Below are positions 13,001 to 28,000 of a stretch of DNA of 64,000 nucleotides, piece after piece. Numbering within the stretch: position 1 is the first letter of the stretch; every line of letters begins with the position of its first letter. The translations under genes and the position numbers were made by a program. Source of the stretch: Hofstenia miamia (Eukaryota > Xenacoelomorpha > Acoela > Hofsteniidae); assembly GCA_900660155.1 (NCBI GenBank), contig CABFPE010000163.1, forward strand, positions 827,923-891,922, given 5' to 3'. The notes beneath the pieces were generated by a model. It saw only the letters and a list, made by a program, of their open reading frames with translations, ran no database searches and had not been told where the DNA came from.

Positions 13001-16000
13001 CGATACAAATTTTCCCTGTTCCTTTTCTAAGTGTTCTTAATGATGGAAATGGGAAAAATTCACGAAATATATTATAAGCAGCTAATGATGCAAGAGAAAG
13101 CCGAAAGGCAAGCGCAAACAAAGATGCTGAATAGCGTCTAGATTTCTGTCTTATTAATTAAAATTATTCATTTCATCTAAGAGAGCTAAGCAAGCGATTC
13201 TTTGTGAGACTTCTTCACTCCAAGTATCATAGAAAATAATTTTAGTAAACTTTATATTTTTAATTTGAGACCAATATGTAATTTTTCCAGCCAAAAAAGA
13301 TAAATGAATAACCTTCTCATGGTCAAGAAATGCAGCAGAAGATAAATCATAATAAAGTTTTACAGACCAAACAACATCAGTGAAACTGCTAAAGTCTACT
13401 TCAAATATGTTCACTTGATCTGCAGATTTCACAACGAATATTTTCGAAGATATTAAGAACTCCTGTGCACTTAAACATTTTTTATGAATGTATCAAAAAC
13501 CATAATATCCATTTTTTCTGCTCGTCGTTCACATAAGGTATTAGACGACCGGAGAGTTTGAGGTACACACTTTTTTATAAAACATTAGTTTGAACAAGGC
13601 GATTCTTACAAAATATAATTTGTAAAGAAGGTCACTAACATTAAAAAATATAAATAATTTCCTTAAAAAACTGTGTGCCGTTTGTCGTAAGTAAGAAGCT
13701 GGTAGGCTAAAAGCATAAGGTGGATTTGCTGGTGGTAATTTACCTTTCTTCCTCACAAATTGAATAGGCTTTTTCCAATGACATTTGCATATAGACATAT
13801 TTTGATTTATTTCATCTAAAATTCTCGGAATGGCATTTTTCCAATTTTCTTTCTCGTTACCATCAGTAGGGAAGCGGTATAAAGTACAATCTTGCTTATA
13901 ATAACCGGATTTGCAGTTTGGTGCAATACAAGACCTCGGCATAAGGAAACCGTCAACAAAGATTAATTATCAGTTATGAAATATTTCAATATATTAAAAT
14001 TTGAAAAGCAGAATAAGTCGTGCAGAAATTATTAAAATTTCTTATTTTTGAACGTTATCGTTTTTAAATTCTTGCATAATATTAAGTAAAGTGTGTTGTG
14101 GAGTAAAATAGAACTAAGATTGTCATCCAACCAAATAATTAACTTTACTTCAGTAAAGCATGGCCCCACCATTACTGTTCGATCTTAATCCCACGAACAT
14201 TGAAAAGCTTTATTATTACTATAATAAATTCTTTTCTAGAATTTTGAATATTTCTCCTTTGCATGTCATTAGAATCAAAGTCACTTTCACTACTAGCATA
14301 TTGAACATTTTCTTTGACTCGACGTTTGTATTTAATGCGTTTGGGTGAATTAATTGAACAGTTTTTAACTAATGATGTTATATCACATTCACTTTCAGAA
14401 GACCGACTGCTAGATAAATCTCTTTGGTGTTTTCGTGACGATTTTCTGTCAATTAAAGGTTTTTTGTATATGATGTAAAAAGAGGTACATTATTTTCATT
14501 TAATTCAGTTTGCTCAAGAGTAATTTCATTTTGGTAAAAATTCAAAAGTTCTCCAAAGGTTTTTCTCAAACGTGTTTTCTATATAGTGTTGTTCTGCAGT
14601 TTGTGATCAATGCCCAGTCTGCTGCAAATGTGCTTCATATATATGACTTGGCAATTTCTACTTCTTTAACATGGTTCTCCCACATTTTTCGGACAGATGT
14701 TGGTCCGAAATCAAATGTATGAAAATCTAAATATGTCTTTTTTATTTCATCATTGACACACCTTTTAATTGATGATTCAATTAAATTTGTTTTATTTCCA
14801 TAAACATAGTGACGTTTATATCCATTAAGGCGTTTGAAGTCTATTATCAGGTTCTGAATCCAATATATTTGATCTTCATTAAATTGCATTCGTACTAGGT
14901 GTTTATATGATGTTGTATGCTTTTTGACAATTGAAATAGAATTTTTTTAATTTGATTAAAATCACTAACAGTTAGTGCCAATAACGGACCTGGTCACGTT
15001 GTCCTACTTTATTGTAAACCTTTACTTGCTCTTTTACAATTGCACACCATATATTTTTATTAAATTTCACCGAACGTTCATAAAGTTCTATGTAAGTTAA
15101 GTTTAAACAACTGCAATGTTGTTACAACAGTTGATGGTGTTGCTCTTTCATATTTCGAACACTTTCAGGAAATTCCTTTGTTAGTCGCAATTTTGAAGTT
15201 TTCAGTAAAACTTTTTCGAAAAAATGTACTTGTGTTTTGTTTAGATTGGCCTCATTAAGAGTACCACCTGCAGTTTCATTTTTGCCTTTATGTTTTGCAA
15301 AACCTTCAATGATGTGCTTTGTTTTTTCGTCAACAATTATCGAATCTATCTGTAACAAAATGGATTTAATTTCAACCGGAAACTCATCTAAAGTTGATTT
15401 ATCCCTTATTTTATTTCTACTTCTTTAACATGGTTCTCCCACATTTTTCGGACAGATGTTGGTCCGAAATCAAATGTATGAAAATCTAAATATGTCTTTT
15501 TTATTTCATCATTGACACACCTTTTAATTGATGATTCAATTAAATTTGTTTTATTTCCATAAACATAGTGACGTTTATATCCATTAAGGCGTTTGAAGTC
15601 TATTATCAGGTTCTGAATCCAATATATTTGATCTTCATTAAATTGCATTCGTACTAGGTGTTTATATGATGTTGTATGCTTTTTGACAATTGAAATAGAA
15701 TTTTTTAATTTGATTAAAATCACTAACAGTTAGTGCCAATAACGGACCTGGTCACGTTGTCCTACTTTATTGTAAACCTTTACTTGCTCTTTTACAATTG
15801 CACACCATATATTTTTATTAAATTTCACCGAACGTTCATAAAGTTCTATGTAAGTTAAGTTTAAACAACTGCAATGTTGTTACAACAGTTGATGGTGTTG
15901 CTCTTTCATATTTCGAACACTTTCAGGAAATTCCTTTGTTAGTCGCAATTTTGAAGTTTTCAGTAAAACTTTTTCGAAAAAATGTACTTGTGTTTTGTTT

Positions 16001-19000
16001 AGATTGGCCTCATTAAGAGTACCACCTGCAGTTTCATTTTTGCCTTTATGTTTTGCAAAACCTTCAATGATGTGCTTTGTTTTTTCGTCAACAATTATCG
16101 AATCTATCTGTAACAAAATGGATTTAATTTCAACCGGAAACTCATCTAAAGTTGATTTATCCCTTATTTCTTCAAAATTATGCGCTTTGTGTCGCCCAAC
16201 ATTACAAAAACGTACCATGCAATCACTGCATTAGTAAACTTTGAAGGTTGATTTGAGATTTCTAGAATATGAAAGAAAAAATAACTTTTCGCGAGGATTC
16301 AAGTTGGTAGGCGTTTTTTTTAAATGTCTTAAGCTAGAAATGCTTGAAAAGCAAATTAAACACTTCTGAATGGCTGGTTGACGAATTGATCTTTTTAGTT
16401 TTGGAGTAGATATAAGGACACTTTTTTCAATTTGCGTCAAAGTTTCTTCATCCAACTCAGACAAGGAGTCTCTCATTCTGTTAGACCAAGCGTATCGATA
16501 TTTTTTCTATGTATAAATTATATATAAATTCACTACAGCAAACATAAAATATATAAATTAAAATGCATGTAATACAGTCTATATTATAGGTGCGCATAAT
16601 CATATAGTAACTAGAAATTTATTACGCCAAAAATCGAGAAGATCCTAGTTAAATACAGTAATCTCCCGCTTAAGTCCGCACCCGTTTAAGTCCGCATCCC
16701 AGTTAAGTCCGCAAAAAAATGTCAAAAAATCGGGATTCAAGTTTATCAAAAAGAATTTTTTTTCACTTTTTGTACAATACAACTTGTCAAAATCTGCACG
16801 AGTACTATGCACTCTGCTATATAATGTCACAAGAAACTAAAAGCACAACAAACGCATTGACAACAGTAAAGGTATTTAATGTCATTTCTAATGTTCACTG
16901 ATGTTTAAACATATCATGCATCGTCAACTGCTGCATATTTTGCACATTTTTGTGCTTTGCTTCCAGTGCTACACGACGTAGAGTTTTTTGAAAACTTTCA
17001 AATGTCCTTCTCAAATTGTCGTAACTATCTCCTGCTATGGCTTGCACATCTTGGCACAACAACTGGTCCTCAATTTCGAGCGTCTTTTTATAAAGGTGTT
17101 CAAAGCCACCAAAAATTACGTCGGTCTCCATTGATGTGCAGTCATCATTTTCGCCAGTGTGATTGCTTGATTCTTCGGAAGCGTCATCTTTTTCCGTTTG
17201 CATTGTAACCAGCACCTCATTAACATTNNNNNNNNNNNNNNNNNNNNNNNNNNNNNNNNNNNNNNNNNNNNNNNNNNNNNNNNNNNNNNNNNNNNNNNNN
17301 NNNNNNNNNNNNNNNNNNNNNNNNNNNNNNNNNNNNNNNNNNNNNNNNNNNNNNNNNNNNNNNNNNNNNNNNNNNNNNNNNNNNNNNNNNNNNNNNNNNN
17401 NNNNNNNNNNNNNNNNNNNNNNNNNNNNNNNNNNNNNNNNNNNNNNNNNNNNNNNNNNNNNNNNNNNNNNNNNNNNNNNNNNNNNNNNNNNNNNNNNNNN
17501 NNNNNNNNNNNNNNNNNNNNNNNNNNNNNNNNNNNNNNNNNNNNNNNNNNNNNNNNNNNNNNNNNNNNNNNNNNNNNNNNNNNNNNNNNNNNNNNNNNNN
17601 NNNNNNNNNNNNNNNNNNNNNNNNNNNNNNNNNNNNNNNNNNNNNNNNNNNNNNNNNNNNNNNNNNNNNNNNNNNNNNNNNNNNNNNNNNNNNNNNNNNN
17701 NNNNNNNNNNNNNNNNNNNNNNNNNNNNNNNNNNNNNNNNNNNNNNNNNNNNNNNNNNNNNNNNNNNNNNNNNNNNNNNNNNNNNNNNNNNNNNNNNNNN
17801 NNNNNNNNNNNNNNNNNNNNNNNNNNNNNNNNNNNNNNNNNNNNNNNNNNNNNNNNNNNNNNNNNNNNNNNNNNNNNNNNNNNNNNNNNNNNNNNNNNNN
17901 NNNNNNNNNNNNNNNNNNNNNNNNNNNNNNNNNNNNNNNNNNNNNNNNNNNNNNNNNNNNNNNNNNNNNNNNNNNNNNNNNNNNNNNNNNNNNNNNNNNN
18001 NNNNNNNNNNNNNNNNNNNNNNNNNNNNNNNNNNNNNNNNNNNNNNNNNNNNNNNNNNNNNNNNNNNNNNNNNNNNNNNNNNNNNNNNNNNNNNNNNNNN
18101 NNNNNNNNNNNNNNNNNNNNNNNNNNNNNNNNNNNNNNNNNNNNNNNNNNNNNNNNNNNNNNNNNNNNNNNNNNNNNNNNNNNNNNNNNNNNNNNNNNNN
18201 NNNNNNNNNNNNNNNNNNNNNNNNNNNATATATATATATATATATATAACCTAAGTATACATGCAATTGACTTAACACTTTTTGAGACATACCTGGAGTA
18301 TAGCCTTTACCCAATCTCTAGTGTATTACGCTAATTGCTATACCGAAGGTTAATGCATACACGCAAATTTTTTTAGTTCTGAACAATTTAAAGGTCTTAA
18401 AAAAGATAAAAAAATTTGATTTTTGTATCAAACATGTACAACAAAGTTGTTGTGAATGTATTTTCATCGTTCATTTTAAGCCGTTTTACTTAAAAATATA
18501 TCATAGGTAAGGATGAGTTTGAAACAAAAATTTATTCTCCCTGTCCAGATTTATCCGGTTTAACTATCGAAACTTCTCATATTTTAAAATTAAAATCACT
18601 ACTGTAGGCATGTGCCATGGGTATGTCAGCCAGCAGTTTTTTATCTACACCTGCATGCAATCTCTAAATTGTAACAAGATTAACTATAGCTAATAAAAAA
18701 AATTAATGGAATTTGCTGATTAATTCATTTTTCAATGAAATTCTATTCGAAATAAATGAATATGTTATGTAATAAAGTTTGATTGATTACATTTTTTGTT
18801 CTAAAATGTCTGAGAATGGTTGAAAATGTGATTAATATAGAGTTATTCAGTACACATCGAATACAATTTAAACTGCGTTCACAGCATTTAAAGTTATAGA
18901 ACAGTATCTCTACAAAATGGTCTACACTAATAATGGTACTATTGAGCATATACATTTTGATTCACAAAGATAGTTTATAGAGTCTATAGTTGCAGAGCAA

Positions 19001-22000
19001 TATTCTATAGCAGTTTTGTCCACAGGACATATTTTTCTGTACTATCTCATCCTATAACACCCCAATTTATTCCAATTATAATATTAATGGGAACACAGTT
19101 CAAATAAAATCTTTCAATTTCTGAAAGCTTAGATTTAGTCTCTAATTTATAGAACTACATATACAAAGATCCATGAAAACGACGAAATTTCTTGAGTTAA
19201 ATAACTTTAACTTTAATTTTTTTTACAATATCACGTATGGACTACTGTGCGAAATACTAATGTGTGATTTCCCATTTTTCCCATCCCATGGGAAAGTCCT
19301 TTACTACAAAAGTGTGAATTTTAGCAATTTCTTGAACTTGTTGTGAATTCGAATTTTATAAATCTACAAAACAATGGAGCTGATCAGAGCTTACATTCTC
19401 ACATATAAAGTTCTCGTCCAGTGTGTTAAGTTGTAAACCAATGGCTTTCTGAGTGTTAGTTGGAAGCAGAAGTGCAGCAATTCGCAGTGTTATTCTTAAA
19501 ACAGTCTGTAATTACAAGGGGTGTAGTAATTAAAGTGTACTAAAAATTTGAGAAAGGGGAAGTCAGTCACTGATCATGCAAAGAAAGAGCGTACATACTA
19601 AAACGATATTACAAAACCCAGCAATTCACTCAATAGTATGTCAATATTTTTGCAATAAAGCTTTTATAAACTTCAATTCAAAACTAGCAACTAAATACTT
19701 AAAAAATATTGTCAAGTCACAATGTGGAAAAGCTCTGAAAATGGAAAATTCTGAAACTGCATAATAGATTTCAACATGTCTACAATATTCTTTCCCAGAT
19801 ATAGTAAATAGAACCCACTGTATAATATGCAGATTATAACTTTAAACGTAATTATTGTGCGAACTTCACACACCAGCCTTTAATTAATGCTAGATCTGTT
19901 TTCTGTGATTATGTGAATTTTAGTCTTAATAAATGAAGAAAATTGTCTGTATCTGTATAATAGCAGCTATAGAAATACACCAGGTTTCGAGTAGATTGAA
20001 TTTTAAAATATTTGAAAGATTTATATTCCTTTACCATAGATTCCTAGTTTAGGACAAAATTATTCATGTGTAATTTGTAATTAATTTTTATCATAAAACT
20101 GAATAAAATAATGGAGTTTTAGTGTAAATCTTACCCTTTTGTACAAATGTAATATACTATTTCAATTTTACATTATAATTTAATATAATTTAAAGTTAAT
20201 ATAGCAGAAGACTACAAAATTAAAATTATAAAAAATTTATTAATCTATATTCAATTTTTAAATTTCGTTGCAATATGCTGTTCTTCATCTTTCTTAATTA
20301 TCTAAATGGATTTTGATAAAAAAGTTTAATATACATATTTACTATATTGAATCTATTCTTTCAATGCTTTTGAACAAAAGGTAAAGGCACAATAATTATT
20401 TCAATTATTTCAAAACAGCTTTTACACAATATCGTGGAATCAAGTGAGGCATACAGTGATTAGCACAATACATCAAACTTATAAATAAAATATATTTAGG
20501 TAACATAGATTTGGTGTAAATACCAGTAAATCCGTAATCTCTATCAAAATTAAACATTAATTACAGAATAATAAAAAATTAATAGCTATTTTTTCCATTT
20601 TCTACATCATTTTTGCGATATAAATAAATCAACGGCCATATATCAGAGATGGAAGTGGGCAGATTTTTGTGAACTGCTATTCCCTGCCCCATACCCACGT
20701 GTTGATATCTGATCTCCCCATATATTTTTATTCTACCACCCGACATTACCACACTAAAATATATTTGCTACAAAACTACAATATCATATTGCCCCATATT
20801 TTTATAACATTATATCACATCATCATATATAAATATTTTTAGTTCTTTACTGCTTAAAAGAAACACATCATTTTTTAAACGCCATCGTCATCTACTATTA
20901 CTATGAATAAACATTTAATAAGATGATGCTGATAGATAGTAAAAACTAATAGTAAAATGAAATTCAGCTTTATAAAATCAATGTTTTATTGAAATATTTT
21001 TATACAACGGTAGCCACACTCCTATTGCAAAGCCTATTGACCACAAAACAAGTTCAGATGAAAACTATTTGATATTGATATTATTGAAATAATCAAATTT
21101 CCCTAGGAATCAAAGTTGGAAAAGGGTCTGATTTTTATAAAACCAACCCCTAATTTGCCCTCAAAATCCTAACACGATCATAGCCGCAAACCTATATTCA
21201 AATCAAATCCAACCCAACCCGTAATTCATGTATTAACTCGCAATAACCCGCTGCTGAAAGCTTGATGAACAATCATTTTTCAAGCAGTCAAGAACAGCCT
21301 TGGTGATTTTACAATATTTCCCTTAAAAATTATTTAAAGTATTGGTATATTTTGTCGAGACTGCCATATTAGTGTAAGTCTTAATTTCATCTTTAATTGT
21401 CCCGCGTATTAATGGTCTCGAACTACATGCAGATCTTATAGGGCGATCATCAATATCATCGAAAAAGCTTTTTGATTTCTTTTCTGGTGGTGGTTCGACT
21501 GTTTTTGGATTTCTTTGTCTTGTAGGACAATGCAATACAGTACTGCAGGAGGGCGAGTGCGATATTAGATACATCGGTTTTAGATTAGGATAAAAAAAGC
21601 AAGCAGCTAGGAGCATATCCAATGTGCTGCACTATTTGCTTTCCATTGCGGACCACAAACACTTTGCTAAGGTTTACATTGCACCAATGTCATTATTGTC
21701 ACCAGAAAGACAGTATTCATCCATTCGAACGAAAGTAAGTCACCAAAATCATGCGAAAATTAGGAATTGCAGAATATTACGAAACTTAAAAAATATTTAG
21801 TTGACTGAGCAAATCAACCAAATTCCAGTGAATGCTAAAAACTATAAGCAATGCATTGAAAATATAATATTTAAAATTTTTTAATTCCATCTCGTAATGT
21901 CTGCCCAATTTAGGGATTTCAATTTCAGTGTTTCGATTTTTTCCAATGATAACGAATTAGGGAATAAGATGGACAAGCTTACCATTAATTTATATGGACC

Positions 22001-25000
22001 GCACAGCGCTTGTGCGTAATTTTTGGTAATGCCCATCTCTGATTAAAAATTCTTTATCATTAAATGCCTTCAAAAAATATTTTTTAAATGTCCTACAAAA
22101 ATTAATAAAAAATTTTAATGTAAATTATTGGTGTATATTTAATTAAAAATTCACAGTTAATCATATCCAAAACTCCACCCGAGTATAATTTCAGGGATAA
22201 TAATTTTGCATTAGAGATTTTATATATGGATTATAAAATTAAAATATAATTAGAAAAAAGTTTAGATTATTTAATTGGCGAATTAAAAAGTTGCATTGAG
22301 ATTTTTTCAGAATAAAATTGCTAAGTTTCTTATTATTTGATTGCATTTAGTTTTTATCACGATTTGTTATTTTAAAGACATTATTATGCCATTTATATTC
22401 TAGTATAAATTTCCAAATATTAAGTAGTGTGTTGTGGAAAATAATTATCGTAACTTCCTTAAAGCATGATCCCACCATTAGTGTTCGATCCTAATCCCAC
22501 GAATATTGAAAAGCTCTCTACATTTGTGGGTTTACCAACCTTACAAAACAAAAAATATGTTATAAAATTTTAATTTCAAGTGATTTAAAGCTTAATAAAA
22601 ATATTTATATAATTTTCAATTTTTTATATTTTTATATTCAACTAATAATTCTTTTAAGGGGCTTCTTTCCTAAGAAATTATTTTCCGTATAATTCTTATT
22701 ATTGAAATAAAAATACATCAAGACATTTAAATGGTATGCAAGATATCCCAAAAATTTTTTTTTCAATTTCCGACTCTTGTTGCCATAGAAATGGCGGCCA
22801 TTTTGAATTTCAACAGACTACAAAAAACCATGTATCTTATAAACAGAAAGGTATTTTTTATATGTTGATAGATATAGATTGCAGTTATGTGTCCCTGCAG
22901 AATTACTTTTAGCTAATTTTGCACTACATAGATCCTAATCCAGGGTTAATTGGCGATTTAACGAGAACGACATAATTAATATGCGTTAAGTGTAATAATT
23001 TAAAAATAAAACATTTTCTTTAAAAAATAGTTCCCAGTAACATAAATCTTATTAAAATACACAAATATACCAAATATGAAGTTCATTGCATCCATCGTTC
23101 TTGAGAAAATAAAGTTTTTGTATCCAAAATATCAATATTGATAAAAACGCTGTTAAAAATTCGTTTCCAATGACAAAGTAGCCATTGGCTGTGTTGATGC
23201 ACCAAACCTTAAAACCAAGTCGAATGGGTTTTCCTCTTATGAATTGTTTACTAGAATGACGTCTATAGTACCTAACCAAGCTTTCATCAAAATTGATTTT
23301 ACATTCTAGTGGACAATATATCACAAATTTACGAAGCAGTCGATTTGAGAGGGGTCTTAACTTCCAGTATTTATCGTCTTTATCAGACAAATTCAAAAAA
23401 CGTAAATCCTTCAGAAAATATCACGACGCCTTGTATTACAAACTGCAGCATTACGCAGATCATCTCCAATGTTCCAATAATGTCTTCTACTTGGCAACGC
23501 GTTGAAATTAACAAAAAACACAAAAATGCATGGGTTTCAGGAGGAGTAACCTTGAACTCATTGTACTTGTTACATAAAGTTTTGAATTATTGCAAATCAT
23601 TTAAATTGAATATCAAAATAATTCAAAAAATTCAACTAGAAATTTATCAATGTTTTTTACATAATCTTGTGCAGAAAGTTCATTGTGTTAATCAGGTAAT
23701 CTTTTGTCCATACGCATTCTTTTTGTGCTTTGGCATTATCTGGTATTTCTTCAGAGTCATTCTTTTTGGACGAGCGGCCTACAGATGATGGTGCCAGCAG
23801 CAATCCTCTTTTTAGGTTATCAACTATCCCACCTTCATCCTCATTAGTACTATCAGCATCACTGACTGCATCAACACTGGGGAGTTTGAACTATAACGCC
23901 ACTTCTCCCTTTTCAACATCATTTACTTCTAATTTTGAATTGATTCAGCTTCCAACATTGACAGCATATCCAAACTGTTAGGCGCACATCTTTCCTAAAC
24001 ATATATATAAAAATGCATGATTTTACATGTATTTCGCAATATTTATGTATGTCTCATCAAGGTATTTTTACCACTTTATGTGATATTTTGCAGTACGTGA
24101 GGACATCAAGCAAGATAAAAAAACTACATTTTTTAATCGAAAACATTCAGTCAATAGCCTAGTGTGGACTATAGTCTATATTAAATATATTCGTGTATTG
24201 TGATCGATGTGTCAAATAACTAGTGTTTCTATAGTCTACTCAACGCTAGGTCATAATGAGTTAAATTTTAAGGGTGATATCGAGTTGGGTTCAATTTTGA
24301 GAACTTTTCAAAATTCTTAAAACCACAAAGAAAACGCAAATTTAGAAAGTGTATTTAATATTTGTGTTCCCTTTGAGTGTTTATTTTTTGCAACAAATTG
24401 AATTGATACAAAGCTGTAAAATTATAAAAACCTATTGTGGTTTTTATGCGAGAATTTTGCTGATTTTTCGTTGTAACGCATTTTAGAACATATTTCAATA
24501 TTAATTTTTATTTTTAGTTAGTTAATCCTACACAAGAATGGCTTTCTCCCAGTGTTATTTCTACTCTCTATGAGGCTTCCACTAAGTTGAAATTGCCAAT
24601 AGATTTTAAGGTAGTTTTTGTGTGCTAATTTATGTTTATTTATTTGTTAGTTACTCCCAAACAACAACCCAACGAGCAAAGAGCAACATGTTCGTTTCAC
24701 TGTTGGTTTGTAAAGATTTTAGTATTTTAGACTTAACGTTATTTTAGTTGCTTAACAATGTACGTATGTTTTTTGCAATTGTTTGCGCTTTAAAATGCAT
24801 TCACATTGCGTTGCTTCTTTGATTTTTATGTATTTCGATTTTTTTCTGTATATATGATGCAAAAATGTCTTTGCTGAACATGTGTACAAGCCATTATACA
24901 TTGAGCTTGCAAATTCATAGCACAATGAGTTTTTTTTACACCAGCAGTATATTCAAGTGATAAGACGGAGATTTAAAGGCTTCTGTTCTTGTGTTCTTAA

Positions 25001-28000
25001 GCTAAGGGGTTTGACATAAGAATCCAATCAGTGCATTGACAAGCGCAGGCGTAAGCTGCGTAACCGACACACAAATGATAAAGAGATAGTGGCGATAAGC
25101 GAGGGTTAAAAGTTCCGCTTAGTGAACAATCAGATAGCGTCAGAAAACAATTCCAAAGTTTATTAAGATGAATGCACTTAGACCTGTTACTAATCTCACA
25201 ATGCCAATTAAATTTCACAAGGGCCAGGAAAAAATCCATTTCCGCATTGTATATTGCTAGTTTTAAGGAATTTTTATCTCAATAATCGCGAAATTAATCA
25301 ATATTTTTAAAATTATTGGTGGGGTTGCTAGTAAACTTTATTCAATTGTGACTAATTACAAACAAATAAAACAAAAAAATTACTATTTTCAAAAATTAAC
25401 CCTTTTTTGCTGTAATTGCATAAGCATAATAAAAACAGTTTATATTTTTTGATTTCCAGTTTTTTGTGATCCGGTTTTGAATTACACAAGGTTAGATATT
25501 ATTAGTTTTGTGTGAAAAGTTTACAGAGATAAAAAATTTAACAAACAAAAAGGAATTGTAATATATTAAAATTTTAGAATTTAGTAATTCTAACGCCTCA
25601 GCTGTTACTGGATCTAAGCTTGAACAATGGTCTGTAACAGTTAACCCTCCAGAAAAGAATCCTCTCTCTGATTGACCACAACACGTTTGAGCTAAATTAA
25701 TTTGAAGTGCAAGCATATACAATTTATTTTTTATGTATTTTCCAGAAAGCCAATAGGATGCCATTAGTAACGGAAATATCCCAATCCTTGTAGCATAATA
25801 ACTCACTTCGTAAATCACAATGATACTATGTGATGACTGACATATTCTAGAATCTATCTTGCAATAAGTCACCATCAACATTCAATCCAGAATCATAACA
25901 AATGCATTTGTGAGCAGAGGTGTTCACAGCTTCTTGCATGTGATGCATAATCCACTTATCAATATCTAAAAGTATAGAATGATTAAATTTTTCTTTCTCT
26001 GAAGTGTCAACAGGAAAAAAAACTAAAATGTCTGAAAGTGGGATCCAGAAGTATCATTTTGGCTTGAATATAAGTTTAGTAATTCGGCCTGACCTCTAGG
26101 CTGAACCGATCCGATTCTATCTCTGATGTAAACATCTGCCTTAATTAATATATATTGTGCTATTATTTCCTTCTACATGTACATTAGTGTTTATTGAATT
26201 TTTTTGCAATTCTATTTTAAAAGAAAGAGAAGGTAATAAACCTAAAATTTATAAGCGCTATAAGCGAAAGCACAAAAGCGCAAGCGTTGATAAGTGCAAG
26301 TTGAAAAAGCGAAAGTGACGATAAGCGAAAAATTATTAAGCGATCAATTCACTGAGGCCAATGGAATAGTCGTTTAGAAGTTTAGTTATAAAAGGGTCTG
26401 ACGGCTGTTTCTGATATCTTTGGGATATGTTCCCTGATTAGAATAAGACGACAGTTCTAAGATTTTTTCTTAAAATTAACAGTTAATTACTGTTTATCCA
26501 AAACATCATCGTATTTGATTTATATGCATAAAAGTTTCTATGCATTCACATGAGATTTAATCTAGTAAGAATTTCAAAATAGTATATAGATTGGATTTTA
26601 TCTTATGAAAATACTAAATTTGTATTTATAATTTTATTCATATACATGATAGACAATTTCACAGATTAACTTTGATTTTAAGTGGGAACCCTTCTCTGCA
26701 TACTAAAATTGAAAAAAAATACGTTGAACAAGACATATAAAAATCTATATCGATGAGCGATTAATGATTTTATATAGCGAATCAGTAGATGAATCAGAAC
26801 CTGATTGTTAGTGAATCAACGAGTTTTGTTAAATCCTGTATATGCACATGATATTTTCTTAAATACTATCAGTTTTCTTTACGGAAGTCTGCAAAAATTG
26901 AACATTATTTTTGAGGACCTACCTTCGTAGCATAATTCCTAAATGTATGTTGACGACACCTTGAAATTGATATCATTGTTGAAAATAGTTTGTCGTTCTC
27001 CTTTAATCCGACTTTACAATCTTATTATAATTTACAGTAAGCATTTACCGCCTTTCTTGTGTTAATTATTTTATTTATATTAACATTTCGTATTTAAGAT
27101 TTAGTCGCATTGTTTCAGGGAAATATAAAGCTGAAGCTATTGGCATCAATGGCAAATTAGCAAAAGCTCAAGCTGCTAAGAAAATTCTTCAGTATTTAGA
27201 AGATGATGGTATTCTACCAAAAAAGAATGCTGATGTTATTAAACCACAGAAGAAGGTGTATAAAGTTTTTTTCTATTCATTTATTTAAAATTTTTTTAAT
27301 GCTATTATAACCGTTTTCAAAATTATGTAATATGGAATAACTTTTTAACTTTACCTCGATTAATTTTTCATAGTTCGGCGCATAATTGCAATTTCTATGA
27401 AGTATAATATTTGTTTTCGACCCCCTTGTTGCTTTTGGGTTCAAAAGACGGAGCTTTCGTTCTACCTTTTGTGATTGGTTTACCCTATAGTCTATTTTTT
27501 GTTTAATTCCATTAATGGCCTAGTTTTTCGACATTTTTAATTATGATTGTCTAATTTTATTAAATGACAGTTGTGCAATCTTTTTTTACAATGTGGGCAT
27601 AAGCTGGAACATTTAATCAATCAATCATTTTAAATGCAAAATTGTACATTTAAGGTTGTATATATGCAATAAAAATCTGAAATCGCAATTTTCAAATACT
27701 AATGTTTTATTACATTCAATGATTTCGAGGTTAAATCAATTAGAGATTTATTGCTGGATGTTAGTTTGCTGGTGGATTGTAGTAAATGCACCTTAGTTTT
27801 GCCATCACCCAGCAATATGGCCAAGGTGCGTTGCTTGGATATTTTGGGATTGATAAATCAATATTCTTCCTGGATATTTTGAGCTTACTTCTGACCGACG
27901 GAAAATTCTCCAGTAATCGTCTATACAGAGTTGGAGCCCAGTAAGTGATAGTGCCTCAATCACTTTGATACTGCTGAGAAATGACTTAACGCGAAGCGAT

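Noticed and set aside
17163-18334. Three long reading frames of more than 360 codons
   Set aside because: They run through the 1000-N gap and consist almost wholly of unknown residues.
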